Source: Gentiana macrophylla
Taxonomy: Eukaryota; Streptophyta; Magnoliopsida; Gentianales; Gentianaceae
Assembly: GCA_026214975.1 (NCBI GenBank)
Contig: CM047805.1
Coordinates: 190,039,620-190,103,619 of the forward strand
Length of the DNA stretch: 64,000 nt
Reading direction: 5' to 3'
Below are positions 37,487 through 48,121 of the stretch, one piece after another (the stretch's first letter is position 1; each line of letters opens with the position of its first letter). The translations under genes and the position numbers were made by a program. The notes below the pieces were generated by a model. The model did no database searches. It had not been told where the DNA came from and saw nothing but the letters and a program-made list of their open reading frames with translations.

Positions 37487-38464
37487 TTGTTACGGGAGCA
37501 ATGGAGATGCCCTCATAATCAAAATCGGGATCGGCAAGTGCGGGTTAACAGAGTCCTGGTGGATACAGCTGCCGCCAGAGACATCATCTATCTTGACTGC
37601 CTCAAAGGTTTGAATTTCACCGAGGCCAATCTGAAACCGTACCTGGGCTCGCTAGAGGGTTTTACCAACCATGAGGTAAAAGTTAAAGGAATGATTGACC
37701 TGGAGGTCCGCATCGGAGACTTCGAGCCCTTCCGGATCGAAAAAATAGAATTTCTCGGTGGTCGATCCGCCACCGCTACCACATGATCCTGGGCATACCG
37801 CGATGCGCAAATTTCGGATGGTGTCTTCCATTCCGCATCGTAGGTCAAATTTTATACGAGAAAATGGCAAGATAGGCCAGCGATTAGCCGACCACAGACT
37901 TATCTTGAGCACTTGGCAAAATCTAAGCGCAGTAATGGTGAAAGGGCACGGGGAGCCGAAGTCCAAGGTGTGCTAGGACAAGCTTATGCTACACCTCCCG
38001 TCGCACTGCCAGAGACTAACCCCATCACGAATTCAATAAATCTGTTGGGAGAAGCTCTAGTGATAATCGATACAGCTGAGATCCCAAGTACCGCCGGACG
38101 ACTCAACCCCCGGATAGGTGAGTCCATGGCCGAGTTAGAGGCGAGCGCTAAGAAAAGAGCGCTGGAAGCCCATATCGAGCGGGGACAAGGCACGAACAGC
38201 CCTCCGCCGCTTAAGAAACAACAAAAGGAAATTGTATGCGACACATTGCAGATACGAGATGATCCAAGCATTGAAGCAGAGGGGGAGCTCGTCGAGGTAA
38301 TCATCAATGAGAGATACCCCACCAAAAGATCAAAGTCGGGCGCACTCTCGGCCGAGGCCGATATCGCCGCGATCAACAGGCCAAAGAGAACACCTGAGGC
38401 CTTTGCTTGGGAGGTCACCGACATGCGAGGCGTCGACCCTCGAGGTCGCACTCCACCGCCTTAA
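37487..38464 (+). pseudogene. Tat element aspartic protease region
   Basis: The frame at 37487-37786 contains VNRVLVDTAAARDIIYLDCL followed by KVKGMIDLEVRIGDF, the spacing of a retroviral-type aspartic protease. The active-site D-T/S-G is present only as DTA, so it is probably inactive or misread. The linker to reverse transcriptase continues in another frame to 38464. Confidence 0.7.
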
Positions 38465-38469
38465 CGTAA

Positions 38470-39663
38470 ATCCCCACTTCAAGCCAATTCAAAGAATGGG
38501 CTCGCCAATTTTCAACCGCAGCGGAAGAGGTCAGAAAATTGAGATCGCCAAACTACTTGCGGCGGATATCATTGAAGAACTACAATATCCTACTTGGCTA
38601 GCCAACGCCGTTATGGTTCTCAAGCACAACGGCAAGTGGCGAATGTGCGTAGATTTCACCGACTTGAACAAAGCTCGCCTAGGATCCTATGAGCTACCGC
38701 GCGATGACGAGAATGGTGGATCGGATAGCAGGTTTTGAAATCCTCAGTTTCGTCGACGCCTATTCTGGATACCATCAGGTCCGTATGGCCGAGGACGAAG
38801 GACAACTTACTGCTTTCAGAGCTGGAGGCGGCATGTATTATTACGAAATGATGCCCTTCGGCCTGAAGAATGCGGGTTCAACATTCCAAAGGATGATCAA
38901 CCGGGTCTTCCACACTCAAATCGGCCGCAACATGGAGGCTTACATAGATGACATGGTCATCAAATCCAGCAGATGCGACTTCATAGCAGATCTGAGGGAA
39001 ACTTTCGCGAACGTACGAAAAAACAACATGAAGCTAAACCCAGTCAAATGCACTTTTGGGGTTAAAGCTGGAAAATTCTTAGGCTTCATGGTCACACAGC
39101 GCGGCATCGAAGCAAATCCTGAGAAAATCAGAGCCGTTTTGGACATGGCGCCTCCCACGACTGTGAAAGAGGTTCAGAGGTTGAATGGAAGGATAACCGC
39201 TCTGGGGCGTTTCATTTCGAAATCGGCAGACAGGTGCCTTCCTTTTTATAAAATTTTGAAAGGCGGCAAGGGGTTTGAATGGACTGGAGAATGCACTGAA
39301 GCCTTTGAAGAGCTCAAGCAATACCTGGTCAGCCCGCCTCTTTTAGTAAGTCCTATCATAAAGACCAGCTTTATTTATATTTGGCGGCCTCGAGATAGGT
39401 CATCATTGCAGCTTCTTATAAAGGAAGAGGGGACTCCTGAGAAGCCCGTTCAAAAGCCCATTTACTATGTTTCGAAGGCTCTCAGTCCTGTGGAAGGTCG
39501 ATATTTTAATGTAGAGAAATTGGCTTACTCTCTTGTTATAGCAGCTAGAAAGCTCCGTGCATATTTTTCATCACATACGATCATTGTACTATCGGATAGT
39601 CCACTGCGTCAGTTTTACATAAGCCGGACTCTCGCCGGTCGCTCTCCGAAAATGGGCAATTGA
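38470..39663 (+). pseudogene. Tat element reverse transcriptase and RNase H
   Basis: The N-terminal part (KWRMCVDFTDLNKA) is in the frame ending at 38738. A frameshift near 38690-38710 leads to the long open frame 38689-39663 with FVDAYSGYHQV, MMPFGLKNAGSTFQRM and the active-site YIDD (MEAYIDDMVIKS). RNase H follows (PIYYVSKALSPVE, EKLAYSLVIAARKLRAY) and its frame ends at 39663. The domain copies the element RNA into DNA and degrades the template. Confidence 0.92.
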
Positions 39664-40245
39664 GCTCACCGAATTCGACATCAAGTACGAGCCTCGAAGG
39701 GCAATCAAGGCACAGGCCCTGGCCGAGTTCATTCTTGAAACAAGCTTCCAAGAGCCCTCGACAACACAACCCACTTCCCCTTCGACCAACTCGCCCGACA
39801 AACCGGCTCCTAGCGGCCCCACGAGGCCCAAATGCATCGCTGGCGCTTGTTCGCTGACGGCGCTAGTGGAATTGAGCTTGCGGGGCCGGCATCGCCTTGC
39901 TCGAGCCGGGAACGTCCGAAGAAATTGAGAAAGCGCCGCTTCGATTTCACGGCGCCAAACAACCAAGCTGAATATGAAGGCGCTCATCGTAGGCCTTGAG
40001 CTCACCTGCGCAATGAGTTGAGAACATACACGCTCTTTTGCGACTCACAACCGGTTGTCAATCAAGTGAATGGAGGTTATAAGATTTATTGTTCAAATCG
40101 CAGCAGTACATCGACCGGGTCCGTAAATTACGCCGCCGGCTTCGATATTGTGAGCTCTCTTATATACCACGCTCTCGTAATTTGAGGCGCACTATTTATC
40201 CAAGTTATCCGACGCCGACGCGGCGCGCCGCTCCCCGACATCCCT
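39664..40245 (+). pseudogene. Tat element archaeal-type RNase H (degenerate)
   Basis: After the first RNase H, in another frame, the sequence reads KYEPRRAIKAQALAEF and then FADGAS near 39850, followed by an ALLEPGTSEEIE-like strand. The extra aRNH between RNase H and integrase is diagnostic of the Tat lineage. Stops and indels occur by 40020. Confidence 0.65.
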
Positions 40246-41535
40246 TTGGAATACCTCGAGGAACCTTCTATCAACAGATGTGAGGTCATGGATATTCAAC
40301 CCTCCTCGCGCTGCTGGATCGATGAGGTCAAGGATTATATTGAGCATGGAGTTTTGCCTTCAGACAAGATAGAGGCGAGAACCTTGGCTCGCCGAGCAGC
40401 AAGATATGTCGTGCAAAATGGGATACTTTACAGCGCTTTTCTCCAAACCTCTCGCTCCGCCGTGTGTCGCCCGGAGCAAGTAGGTATCCTCCATGAGCTT
40501 CATCAAGGAGTGTGCGGCGGGCACCCACCTGTCGAACCCTCGCACAGCGGCGGTCACCGCAGATACTCATCGGCCTACCTTGGCCGAGGATGCGGATATA
40601 TTCGTTAGGGAATGCGACCCCTGTCAAAGGTACGCAGATATACCCAGGTTACCCTCAGTAGAGCAGAGCATCGTCACCGCTTCATGGCCTTTCGAAATGT
40701 GGGGCATCGACCTCGTCGGTCCAATGCCTAAAGGGCGCGGAGGATGCGAGTACATAGTAGTAGCGGCTGATTATTACACCAAATGGATAGAGGCGAAGCC
40801 CCTCAGAGAGATCGCCACCACACAGGTCATCTATTTTTTAATGGATCAAGTGTGGACTCGTTTCGGGGTACCTCGCATCATCATATCTGACCATGGACCA
40901 CAGTTCAGAACGGAATTCGACGAGTTTTGTAAAGAGCAAGGCGTCATTCATGCGACGTCTTCGGTCAGCTATCCTCAAAGTAATGGTCAGGCAGAGAACG
41001 CAAACAAACAAGTGCTCAGAGGCCTGAAACGCACTCTATGCGGAAAGAAAGGCAGGTGGGTAGATGAGCTGCCCGCGATCTTATGGTCGCTCCGAACCGC
41101 CAAAAAGTCCACCACAGGAGAAACCCCATTCTCCCTGACTTATGGTTCGGAGGCAATGACGCCAGTGGAGATGTCTCTACCTAGCATCAGAGTGTCGCAT
41201 TTCAACGAGGACACCAACGAACGATCGCGTGAGTTTGAGCTCGACATGCTCGAAGAAAAAGACTGCAAGCGGCGACCCGTTTGGCTAACTTCAAGATGGC
41301 CGCTAAGCGACATCACGATAAGAAGGTACGCCACCATTTTTTCAAGGCAGGAGATTTCGTATTAATTAAATGTGAAGCCGCCGGCCGCAAACCCAAAAAG
41401 TTAGACAAAGAATTGGGAGGGACCCTTCGGATCTCTCATGAGCTAAAGAAGGGGACATATTATCTCAAAGACAGGAATGGCCGTGAATATGAGAATACTT
41501 GGCACGCCGACAACCTCAAGAGATATTACATGTAG
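40246..41535 (+). pseudogene. Tat element integrase, nearly full length but frameshifted
   Basis: The frame 40246-40608 contains the zinc-binding start LHELHQGVCGGHP. The frame 40493-41365 continues with CDPCQRYA, then the catalytic core: first Asp in WGIDLVGPMP, second Asp in IISDHGPQF, Glu in SNGQAENANKQV. A third frame, 41281-41535, supplies the C-terminal domain ending NLKRYYM. All three catalytic residues are present. Two frameshifts, near 40560 and 41280, separate the parts and could be consensus errors. Confidence 0.9.
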
Positions 41536-41587
41536 TCCTCTCGTTTTTTGGAAGTTTTGTTCCTTGTGTATATATTTTTCTTCCTTT

Positions 41588-41631
<44 letters not shown>

Positions 41632-42120
41632 AGTAGTGATCGTCACTGCCCGCCTGACCTCACAAGACAGAGCTTGTGTATTTTTGGTTAGCAAAACAAA
41701 AACAACTCAAAATACCAAAGCAGAGAACAAAGGCATAAAGCGAAATGGCCATACAAATGCCCCAATGTGCATGTATGAAAAGGATCAAAGTTAACAGGTG
41801 GCGAGCCCCACATCACCGGAAACAAAAGTTAATATTACAAACCAACAACAAAGTTTCACATCAATAACAAAAGGAGAATCAAACGCTTCCGAATCAAGGC
41901 CACTTGCGAATCTCCCGATCGCGCCTCCTCCTCACCACCTAGAGCCGCTCGATCCCCTCTATATTGGCCCCATCCAAGATCGCCGTGCACGAGTGATCGA
42001 TGTTCTCTCATTACATTTGGAAATACCGCCGCTGAAACCATCAACCCTACGCCGCATGCGGTATTCCGCGATCTCTCCTCGGAGTAGGGAACCACGGGAT
42101 GATATTGAATGAGCTCGGCA
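41536..42120 (+). other. Tat 3' region with a 50-nt A run
   Basis: Starts right after the integrase stop. 41589-41638 is a pure A run of 50. It is followed by a module ('acaaagcttgtgtatttttgg'-like, here 41665-41700) that recurs after a second A run at 43487-43518. No ORF is supported. Confidence 0.7.
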
Positions 42121-43485
42121 TCAAGGAATTCTCCCGAGTCCACGCCGCCATATCATGTAAGTCGGGGACCTCTCTGGCGTGCATCGACCTCTGAGACACA
42201 CCTCGCCATATGATAGCAAATTTCCTTGGTCATAATTGTCACCTGCATCCTTCCAATATTCGGCGCCGCCCTTATATTCGCCAGCAAGCGGCGGCCTCAA
42301 TTTTGGCCTCGACATCCGAGGCAAGGTCCTCGGCCCTTTTGATAGCTTCCTCGCCTTTCCGACGGGCATCCTCGCTTCCTTAGCAAAGATCGGCGACAAC
42401 ATCCTCGCTAGCTTTTCAACTTTTGCTCACAGTGCACCTGTATGGCTTCGACCTTCTTGCGATGATTCTTCTCATGAGTAACTTGGCGCCTCCAACTCCG
42501 CTTATCTTGTCCGCCTGTGTCTTTTCTTTAGCGGTGTATAGAGCCTCTGGCGCCGCCAACTTTGGCCTCCAGTCCTTCATCGCCTGCGCCAACTCCTGGT
42601 TCTCTGCGCGCTTTCTTCGCCACCATCGCTGCTCATTGCTCGCTCTCCACCAACTTCTCAACAAGATCTAAAGTGGCGAGCATGCAACGCGAGACCTAAG
42701 AAAGACACAGAAGCACTTGGAAAATAAAAGGAAATTGCGTGCGAGGAAACATATTTACCTTATGCGCCGACATCCCGTGCTCGGCGACGGCAAACTTCAT
42801 AGCCTCACGGGGATCAATAGAATCATTGCCGATGTTGGCGGGGGCAATCCTTTTATCACCCGGTCCCCACGGATAGGCGAGCCTCGGCGCTCCATTTTCT
42901 CGTAAGTACAGGAAGAGGAGGAACTGGCGACAGAGTCGACTCCATCATCACACCCCGGGCCAAAGCGATGATTGATCGCGGAAAGCCTCACAAAGTATAG
43001 GGAATGTCGGCCTCGCCGAAGCTTCTTGCCGTCGCGCGATCCTGTGTACGAATCCATAATCGTGGGTAAGGTTGAGAGGAGAATCGTAACCCTCAGGTCG
43101 ACGACCTCAGACGGCGATCCACTCTTGGTCTTTTCGGGAAGGGGGACGCCTTCAAGAACATCTTCAAACTCTAATCATCGTCGCTACTGCATGGTGCTCG
43201 AGACTTCACCGGCGGGGTGGACATCTTCGTAATCGCCTCGCGATCGCAATACCGTAGGAAGTCCCGCCCAGACGACAGACCACCGCGCCGCGAAAGAACG
43301 GTCACTCCTCGATTGATCCCTACATGAACAATCGGTATGATCACGGATCTCGCCTCTCGCTAACTCTTCCACCCGCGTCTTCCTCGCGGCATTAGCAGCC
43401 GGCAACATTAGCGCCTCGCTGCCGACCGGATGCCGCATCACCGAAAAAGAAAAACAAAAGAGGAAGCAATCGTAAATGTACAAGT

Positions 43486-43521
<36 letters not shown>

Positions 43522-44428
43522 GGGGACGTGCCTGGCCGCCCGACCCAAGACAAAGCTTGTGTATTTTTGGGTTAGCAAAAACAAAATAGAGAAGAAATGG
43601 TTTTACCTCAAGCGGCTCGACCAATCACCGCCACACTCTTCGCATTGCGGCCGGAAAGTTCCTACCCAAGTGGCACTCGCCGACCCGATCAGATCACTAA
43701 GCTCCACAGACGGGCGGGGAATGTTCACGACAGGCAAAATCCCGACTCCAAACAGCCGGGATCCCCGCCATCCTCGCTACCCGACTTTACGTTCGTCAAC
43801 ATCCGAACGCTGATCATGCGGACCTGTGCAGATCTGTCCCGCAGAGCTTATCAAGGCCACAATCGCCTCTACTTCTTCAGGACTTGCGAGAGGAACCACT
43901 CTGCCTTTGAGCCACTTGGAGTCTAGTCCCCGTGCAGCCCGACTCCCAAAATGCGGGAATGGCCATCCGACCCTGGATTGCACGCGCATCACTCTTTGGC
44001 TCCAGTTGTAGATTTTGTTGTCGGCGGGGTAAAAAGGGCGAGGCCTCCCCTCACGCGCCACGCCACCGACCCGGAGTTTGGGTGCCGACGAAATCATGGA
44101 ACTCCCTAAACAGGCCCAAGGAGGGCTCAATTCCATTAAGGCGGCATGTCGCAATAAACGCCGCCAGGGCCCTAACAACATTAGGGTGAAAGTCCGCCGG
44201 CAAGGCTTCCAAAGAAATACATCACCTCCACCAAAAAGGATCGAAAGGGGCCTCGAACCCCGCCAGAAATTGTCGAAAGGAACATACAATCGGTCCCTGG
44301 TAGGCGCCCACAAGTATAATCATATCGCCGGTCATCCATGCACGGACAAAATGATAGTCGCCGGAAAGCCGGTATCGAGCGCGGATAAGCGGTGTTAAAG
44401 TCAGCGCCATGTCAACAAAGATCTCCAT
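42121..44428 (-). pseudogene. Antisense additional ORF (aORF) of the Tat element, Transposase_28-like, broken
   Basis: On the minus strand, segments of three frames make one protein-like track. 44428-44222 includes DYHFVRAWMTGDMI. At about 44210-44060 is a stretch with HPNVVRALAAFIATCRLNG and PSLGLFREFHDF, the pattern of the plant 'putative gypsy type transposon' domain (Pfam Transposase_28). 43990-43830 carries SKWLKGRVVPLASPEEVE. 42664-42416 encodes a charged helical C-terminus (EALYTAKEKTQADKI). Antisense aORFs are reported for Tat-lineage elements, and their function is unknown. A T-run on this strand (43518-43487) sits in an intron-like interval whose donor may be GAG|GTAAAA near 43608. 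Confidence 0.6.
43487..43609 (+). repeat. Second A-run module in the Tat 3' region
   Basis: 32 A residues (43487-43518), then 'gacaaagcttgtgtattttt' and a 'gggttagcaaaaacaaaa' tail, the same order as at 41589-41705. Read on the minus strand, it could be a long polypyrimidine tract. Confidence 0.7.
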
Positions 44429-45701
44429 TCTACATCGACGGCGCGATGCATGGCCTTCGACTTGCCACCCTCTTCCAAAGACTCCGCAGTCTCCAAGCTG
44501 ATCTGGATTTTCCCCCTCTGCGGGGCGGAGCTAGCAGGCTTGGGTGCCCCACGGCCGTCCTCCTTCCTTCTTTTGCGGCTTTGGGGCGGACGCCGTCTCA
44601 ATCCTTTCACCGGGCGGTCTTAGGAATTCGCTCTCTGGAGCTAAGTAAGTCGCAAGGATTCGTAGCACCGAGTGCCCTCAAGAAGTAGCCTTTGGGTCTC
44701 GCCATCGCAGGACGCGAGTCCTCTTCGCCGAAATGGGAAGGTGAAACCTCGCCGCCACCTCTTTCCTCGGCCCCACCATCCCCGTAACTAAATTCCTCTT
44801 TATCGCGCCATCATCCGCATACTGCGACATGCCGCAAAATGAAGAGAGGTGGATCAACGCCGCTCAGTCGACACCGCCCCCCATTTCCGCAAGCCAACAA
44901 AGATAGGGGGCAACGGGGTCATAAAGAAATACTACACGGAAAAATTGAAAATTGCACCCTAATCCTCAAGGCTTCAAATTCACAAAAGAAGGGCTTGTGC
45001 ATACGGATTCTATCACCGTTAGAAAACCTCAAAATCCGAATATCTACGGACAAAAAGCATACTTATGATCTATACAGGCCAAGAATCAATCACAAAAAGA
45101 CGATCAACAAAGAAAAACCCAGTGTTAGATCGGATAAAGATAGTACCTTTATGATTTGGATGGCAGAAAATTAGGAAGACAAGGATGATCGCTCCGATCG
45201 CTGAAAAAGGCTCACTCCGATGAAGTTCAAACACAGCCTCAGCCTCGGAATTCTGGAAACTTGGTTCTAAATCACCACAGGATGCTCTTGGTTTCTCGCT
45301 TGATCACCGGGAATTGTGGAGAGGTTTTGAAAAAGTGGCAAAAGAGGGGCAACACTTCCTTAAATAGACAGCATTCAACCAACCAAATGGCCGTGATTAT
45401 CTTCATCCAACGGTTCGGTTTACGCGGGAAAGCGAAAAGTTTCAGAATCCGACACGACGCTTTGAAATTTGAAGTTTGCGTAAAAAACGAAAAGCCATCA
45501 TTACCGGCCGCCACGCCTCGCGGCGCGAACGTCACCTTGTCGAATCGAAAGGACGCCACATTTAATGATACGCAGCGCTCGCAGCCCATTTGTATTGCTC
45601 CACGTGGCACGCCACCGTAATAGCTTGCTTGCACGGCCGCTCGCCAACACAAATGACTTCGCCATCTTGCCTGGGATCGCGGAAAATGATTAAATCCTGA
45701 A
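44429..45701. other. Tat 3' non-coding region before the tandem array
   Basis: GC-rich to about 44830, then more balanced. No domain is recognised on either strand. It probably includes the upstream part of the antisense ORF. Confidence 0.5.
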
Positions 45702-46204
45702 CCTCAACATGTCGACCTCGGTCGAGACTAACGAAACGGACGATCTACATCGCAAGCTCTCGCCGCGATCGCAGCGACGGAAACGACTCTCGCGGCATAT
45801 CTGGATCGCTCTATGCTGTGCACCTCAACATGTCGACCTCGGTCAGACCAACGAGCACGGACGATCTATATCGCAAGCTCTCAAGCCGCGAGCCGCAGCC
45901 GACGGAAACAACTCGCCTCGCGGCATATCCGATCGCTTCATCTCAGTGCACCTCAACATGTCGACCTCGGTCGGACCAACGAGCACGGACGATCTACATC
46001 GCAAGCTCTCGCCGCGCGATCGCGGCGGACGGCAACGACTCCTCGCGGCATATCCGGATCGCTTACATCAGGCACCTCAACATGTCGACCTCGGTCGACC
46101 AACGAGCACGGACGATCTACATCGCAAGCTCTCGCCGCGCGATCGCAGCGACTGCAACGACTCCTCGCGGCATATCTGGATCGCTCTATCGTTTGTGCAC
46201 CTCA
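45702..46204 (+). repeat. Tandem array of ~125-bp units (about four copies)
   Basis: 'acctcaacatgtcgacctcg' starts units at 45702, 45822, 45950 and 46074, and a fifth truncated unit starts at 46199 (periods 120, 128, 124, 125). Units share 'acgatctacatcgcaagctc' and a GCGATCGC-rich block. Such arrays in the 3' part are known for Ogre/Tat elements and can seed satellites. Confidence 0.9.
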
Positions 46205-46509
46205 AATCGCATCCGCAGTGTCATCGCGATCTCCCCAGCAAGGCCCACAAACCGCCAGGTATCCCAACGGATGGAACGGTTCAAAAGCCATCATTGGTGG
46301 TCTTCCCGAGTTTTAGCCGTGTTTAATAGGCTACTTTGACTAGGGACTATTCTCGACGAAAAATAACCTATGATTACCCACCATAAATAACCGTCCCTTC
46401 GAATGCTCATAATGACGGTAAACCTCTCAGATAACCATCATTACGCCGGTCATTAGGACTGTCTCTTTAGATAGCCGTCTGCTCGCCTGGCCCACCATTA
46501 TGGTAATCC
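46205..46509 (+). other. Tat 3' spacer upstream of an internal TATA box
   Basis: Non-coding. It ends close to 'ctctataaaagcc' at 46532-46544, a strong TATA box followed about 30 bp later by 'tcactgcctcctacaca', a plausible start region. Confidence 0.5.
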
Positions 46510-47046
46510 ATGCCAAACACGCCAGCTCCCTCTATAAAAGCCAGCCATTTCACTGCCTCCTACACAGATGCTTCTTCTCCCATTCGAATCACTCATTTTC
46601 TTCCTTACAAAATCCCAGAAAAACAGAATGTCCTAATGGATAATGTTGAATACGAATTTATGGAGGATTACAAAGGCAACGAGCATCTGGAATCCCGCTT
46701 GCATTTCCTCCATAACCCTTCAGGGGAAGGACAACCCCCAATTTCAATACCACGAGTGGAAATGGAACAGACCTTGATACCGCCGCCGCCTTCTTGCCGC
46801 CTCGAGATTGGAGTTAGGCGTGAGGAGGAAGCCGAGATAAGTGAATCCAGAGTCTTGCGCAGCTCACGGGAGGATCGAGAGGTATTCATCGGCGATCGGA
46901 TCCACTGCACCGCACAAAAGCAAGTCTGCTCAAAAGTTTGTGCGTCTAGTCCGAATGGAAATCGCCAGGGGCCATGGTCGACGCTGCCTGGGGAAGAATG
47001 GCAAAGCGCCTTTCACTGCAATGGGCCCCTTACAATCACCGAGTCC
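46510..47046 (+). CDS. Open frame of unknown function, truncated by the assembly gap
   Basis: Open from 46510 through the gap edge. With the TATA box at 46532 as promoter, the likely start would be the ATG at 46636 (MDNVEYEFMEDYKG), giving 137 residues before the Ns. The product is rich in E, R, P and S, with a PPPPS run, and matches no family I know. It lies in the sense orientation between the tandem array and the nested Athila-like insertion. It could be an extra Tat ORF, a captured host fragment or a chance frame. Confidence 0.3.
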
Positions 47047-47146
47047 NNNNNNNNNNNNNNNNNNNNNNNNNNNNNNNNNNNNNNNNNNNNNNNNNNNNNN
47101 NNNNNNNNNNNNNNNNNNNNNNNNNNNNNNNNNNNNNNNNNNNNNN
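47047..47146. other. Assembly gap (100 N)
   Basis: Exactly 100 Ns, a usual placeholder for a gap of unknown size. By comparison with the right LTR, at least 1.3 kb of the left LTR of the nested element is missing here. Confidence 0.98.
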
Positions 47147-47351
47147 TTTTAGTTTTAGTAATAATTAGTAGTAACAATTGAGAGAGTTAATGAAATTAGA
47201 TTTCAACAGCCCAATTCCCTGTGGATCGACCCCTTACTTATCTCGCTATACTATCAACTACCCGGTGTTTGGCCGGTTAGGAGTTAGTTTTGCATCTAAG
47301 TTAGGGTTTTTAAATTTTCTTTTGTTTAAATGATGCAAAATCCTCTCAACA
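47147..47351 (+). repeat. Remnant of the left LTR (last 205 bp)
   Basis: Matches 51547-51751 except for one base ('tttttaaat' against 'tttataaat'). Confidence 0.92.
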
Positions 47352-47355
47352 AAAG

Positions 47356-47373
47356 TGGCGCCGTTGCCGGGGA
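47356..47373 (+). other. Primer-binding site (tRNA-Asp) of the nested element
   Basis: 'tggcgccgttgccgggga', complementary to the 3' end of plant tRNA-Asp, 4 nt after the LTR. Confidence 0.92.
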
Positions 47374-47964
47374 ATCGGTGTTTTGTTGAATCTACTTGAG
47401 TTAATTTCTCGATTTTGTTACGTTTTCTTTCTTTCAATAAAAGTAGCGTTAATTGAATTGAGAGTTTTTATTTTTGCCGTGTTTCGATGACCGTTTGGTT
47501 AAGAATGTGCAAAAAGTTTTTTACTCAATTTATGAAACGTGAATTTTATGTTTAGGGTTTTGTTTTTTTTTCCTTGTTCCTACATTGTTTTGGGGGCATT
47601 CAGGGTTGATTTATCTGACTCCAAGTTTTTAACAATCAAATTTTTGGAAAAAGGGACCATTTTAGCACTTGGTAGTATTTTGGCCATAACTTTCGGCTCG
47701 AGTGTCGGATTGGCGCGTAGGACCCCAATTCGGAAAGCTCGTTCCGTTTTCGAGGTCAAAATCCACTGTTTTCCCTTCCATCTTAGGGTCAGAAGATTTC
47801 AACACATGTTTTTTTTTCCCCTTTTTAGTGTTTTCTAGTTTTCTAATCTGACCCCTGTGCTAAAAATTTATCTGTGGTTGTTGTCTGTGCTATATGTGTG
47901 TTGAGTTTATGATTAGTTTTGGGTTGCTGTTATTTTTCCTGCCTATCTGTGCATTTTTGGAAAT

Positions 47965-48121
47965 GGACGAGCGTTCAAGGCATCCGAACGCCCGTCCAAG
48001 TTTATAATATGCAGGTGGAACGCCCGGTTGAGTGCTGAAACGCCCGTTCAGTGTGAAATTTTCAGCTGAACGCCCGTCTTGAAGATGGAACGCACGTTCA
48101 AATAGTTGGACGGGCGTCCAA
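47965..48121 (+). repeat. Hairpin-repeat array in the leader of the nested element
   Basis: 47965-47997 pairs GGACGAGCGTTC with GAACGCCCGTCC. Further GAACGCCCG and ACGGGCGTCC motifs occur at 48017-48050, 48066-48100 and 48108-48121. It is the same motif type, and the same place relative to the primer site, as in the other Athila element. Confidence 0.8.

Noticed and set aside
41589..41638. Poly(A) tail of a processed pseudogene or LINE insertion
   Set aside because: No gene sequence or target duplication precedes it; it directly follows the integrase of the Tat element and has a partner module at 43487.
46510..47181. Open frames that run through the N gap into the nested LTR
   Set aside because: The part after 47046 is unknown sequence and then LTR; continuity is an artefact of the Ns.
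47539..47838. 99-codon ORF in the nested element
   Set aside because: No gag or other domain, T-rich composition, not conserved with the related Athila leader as far as I can see.
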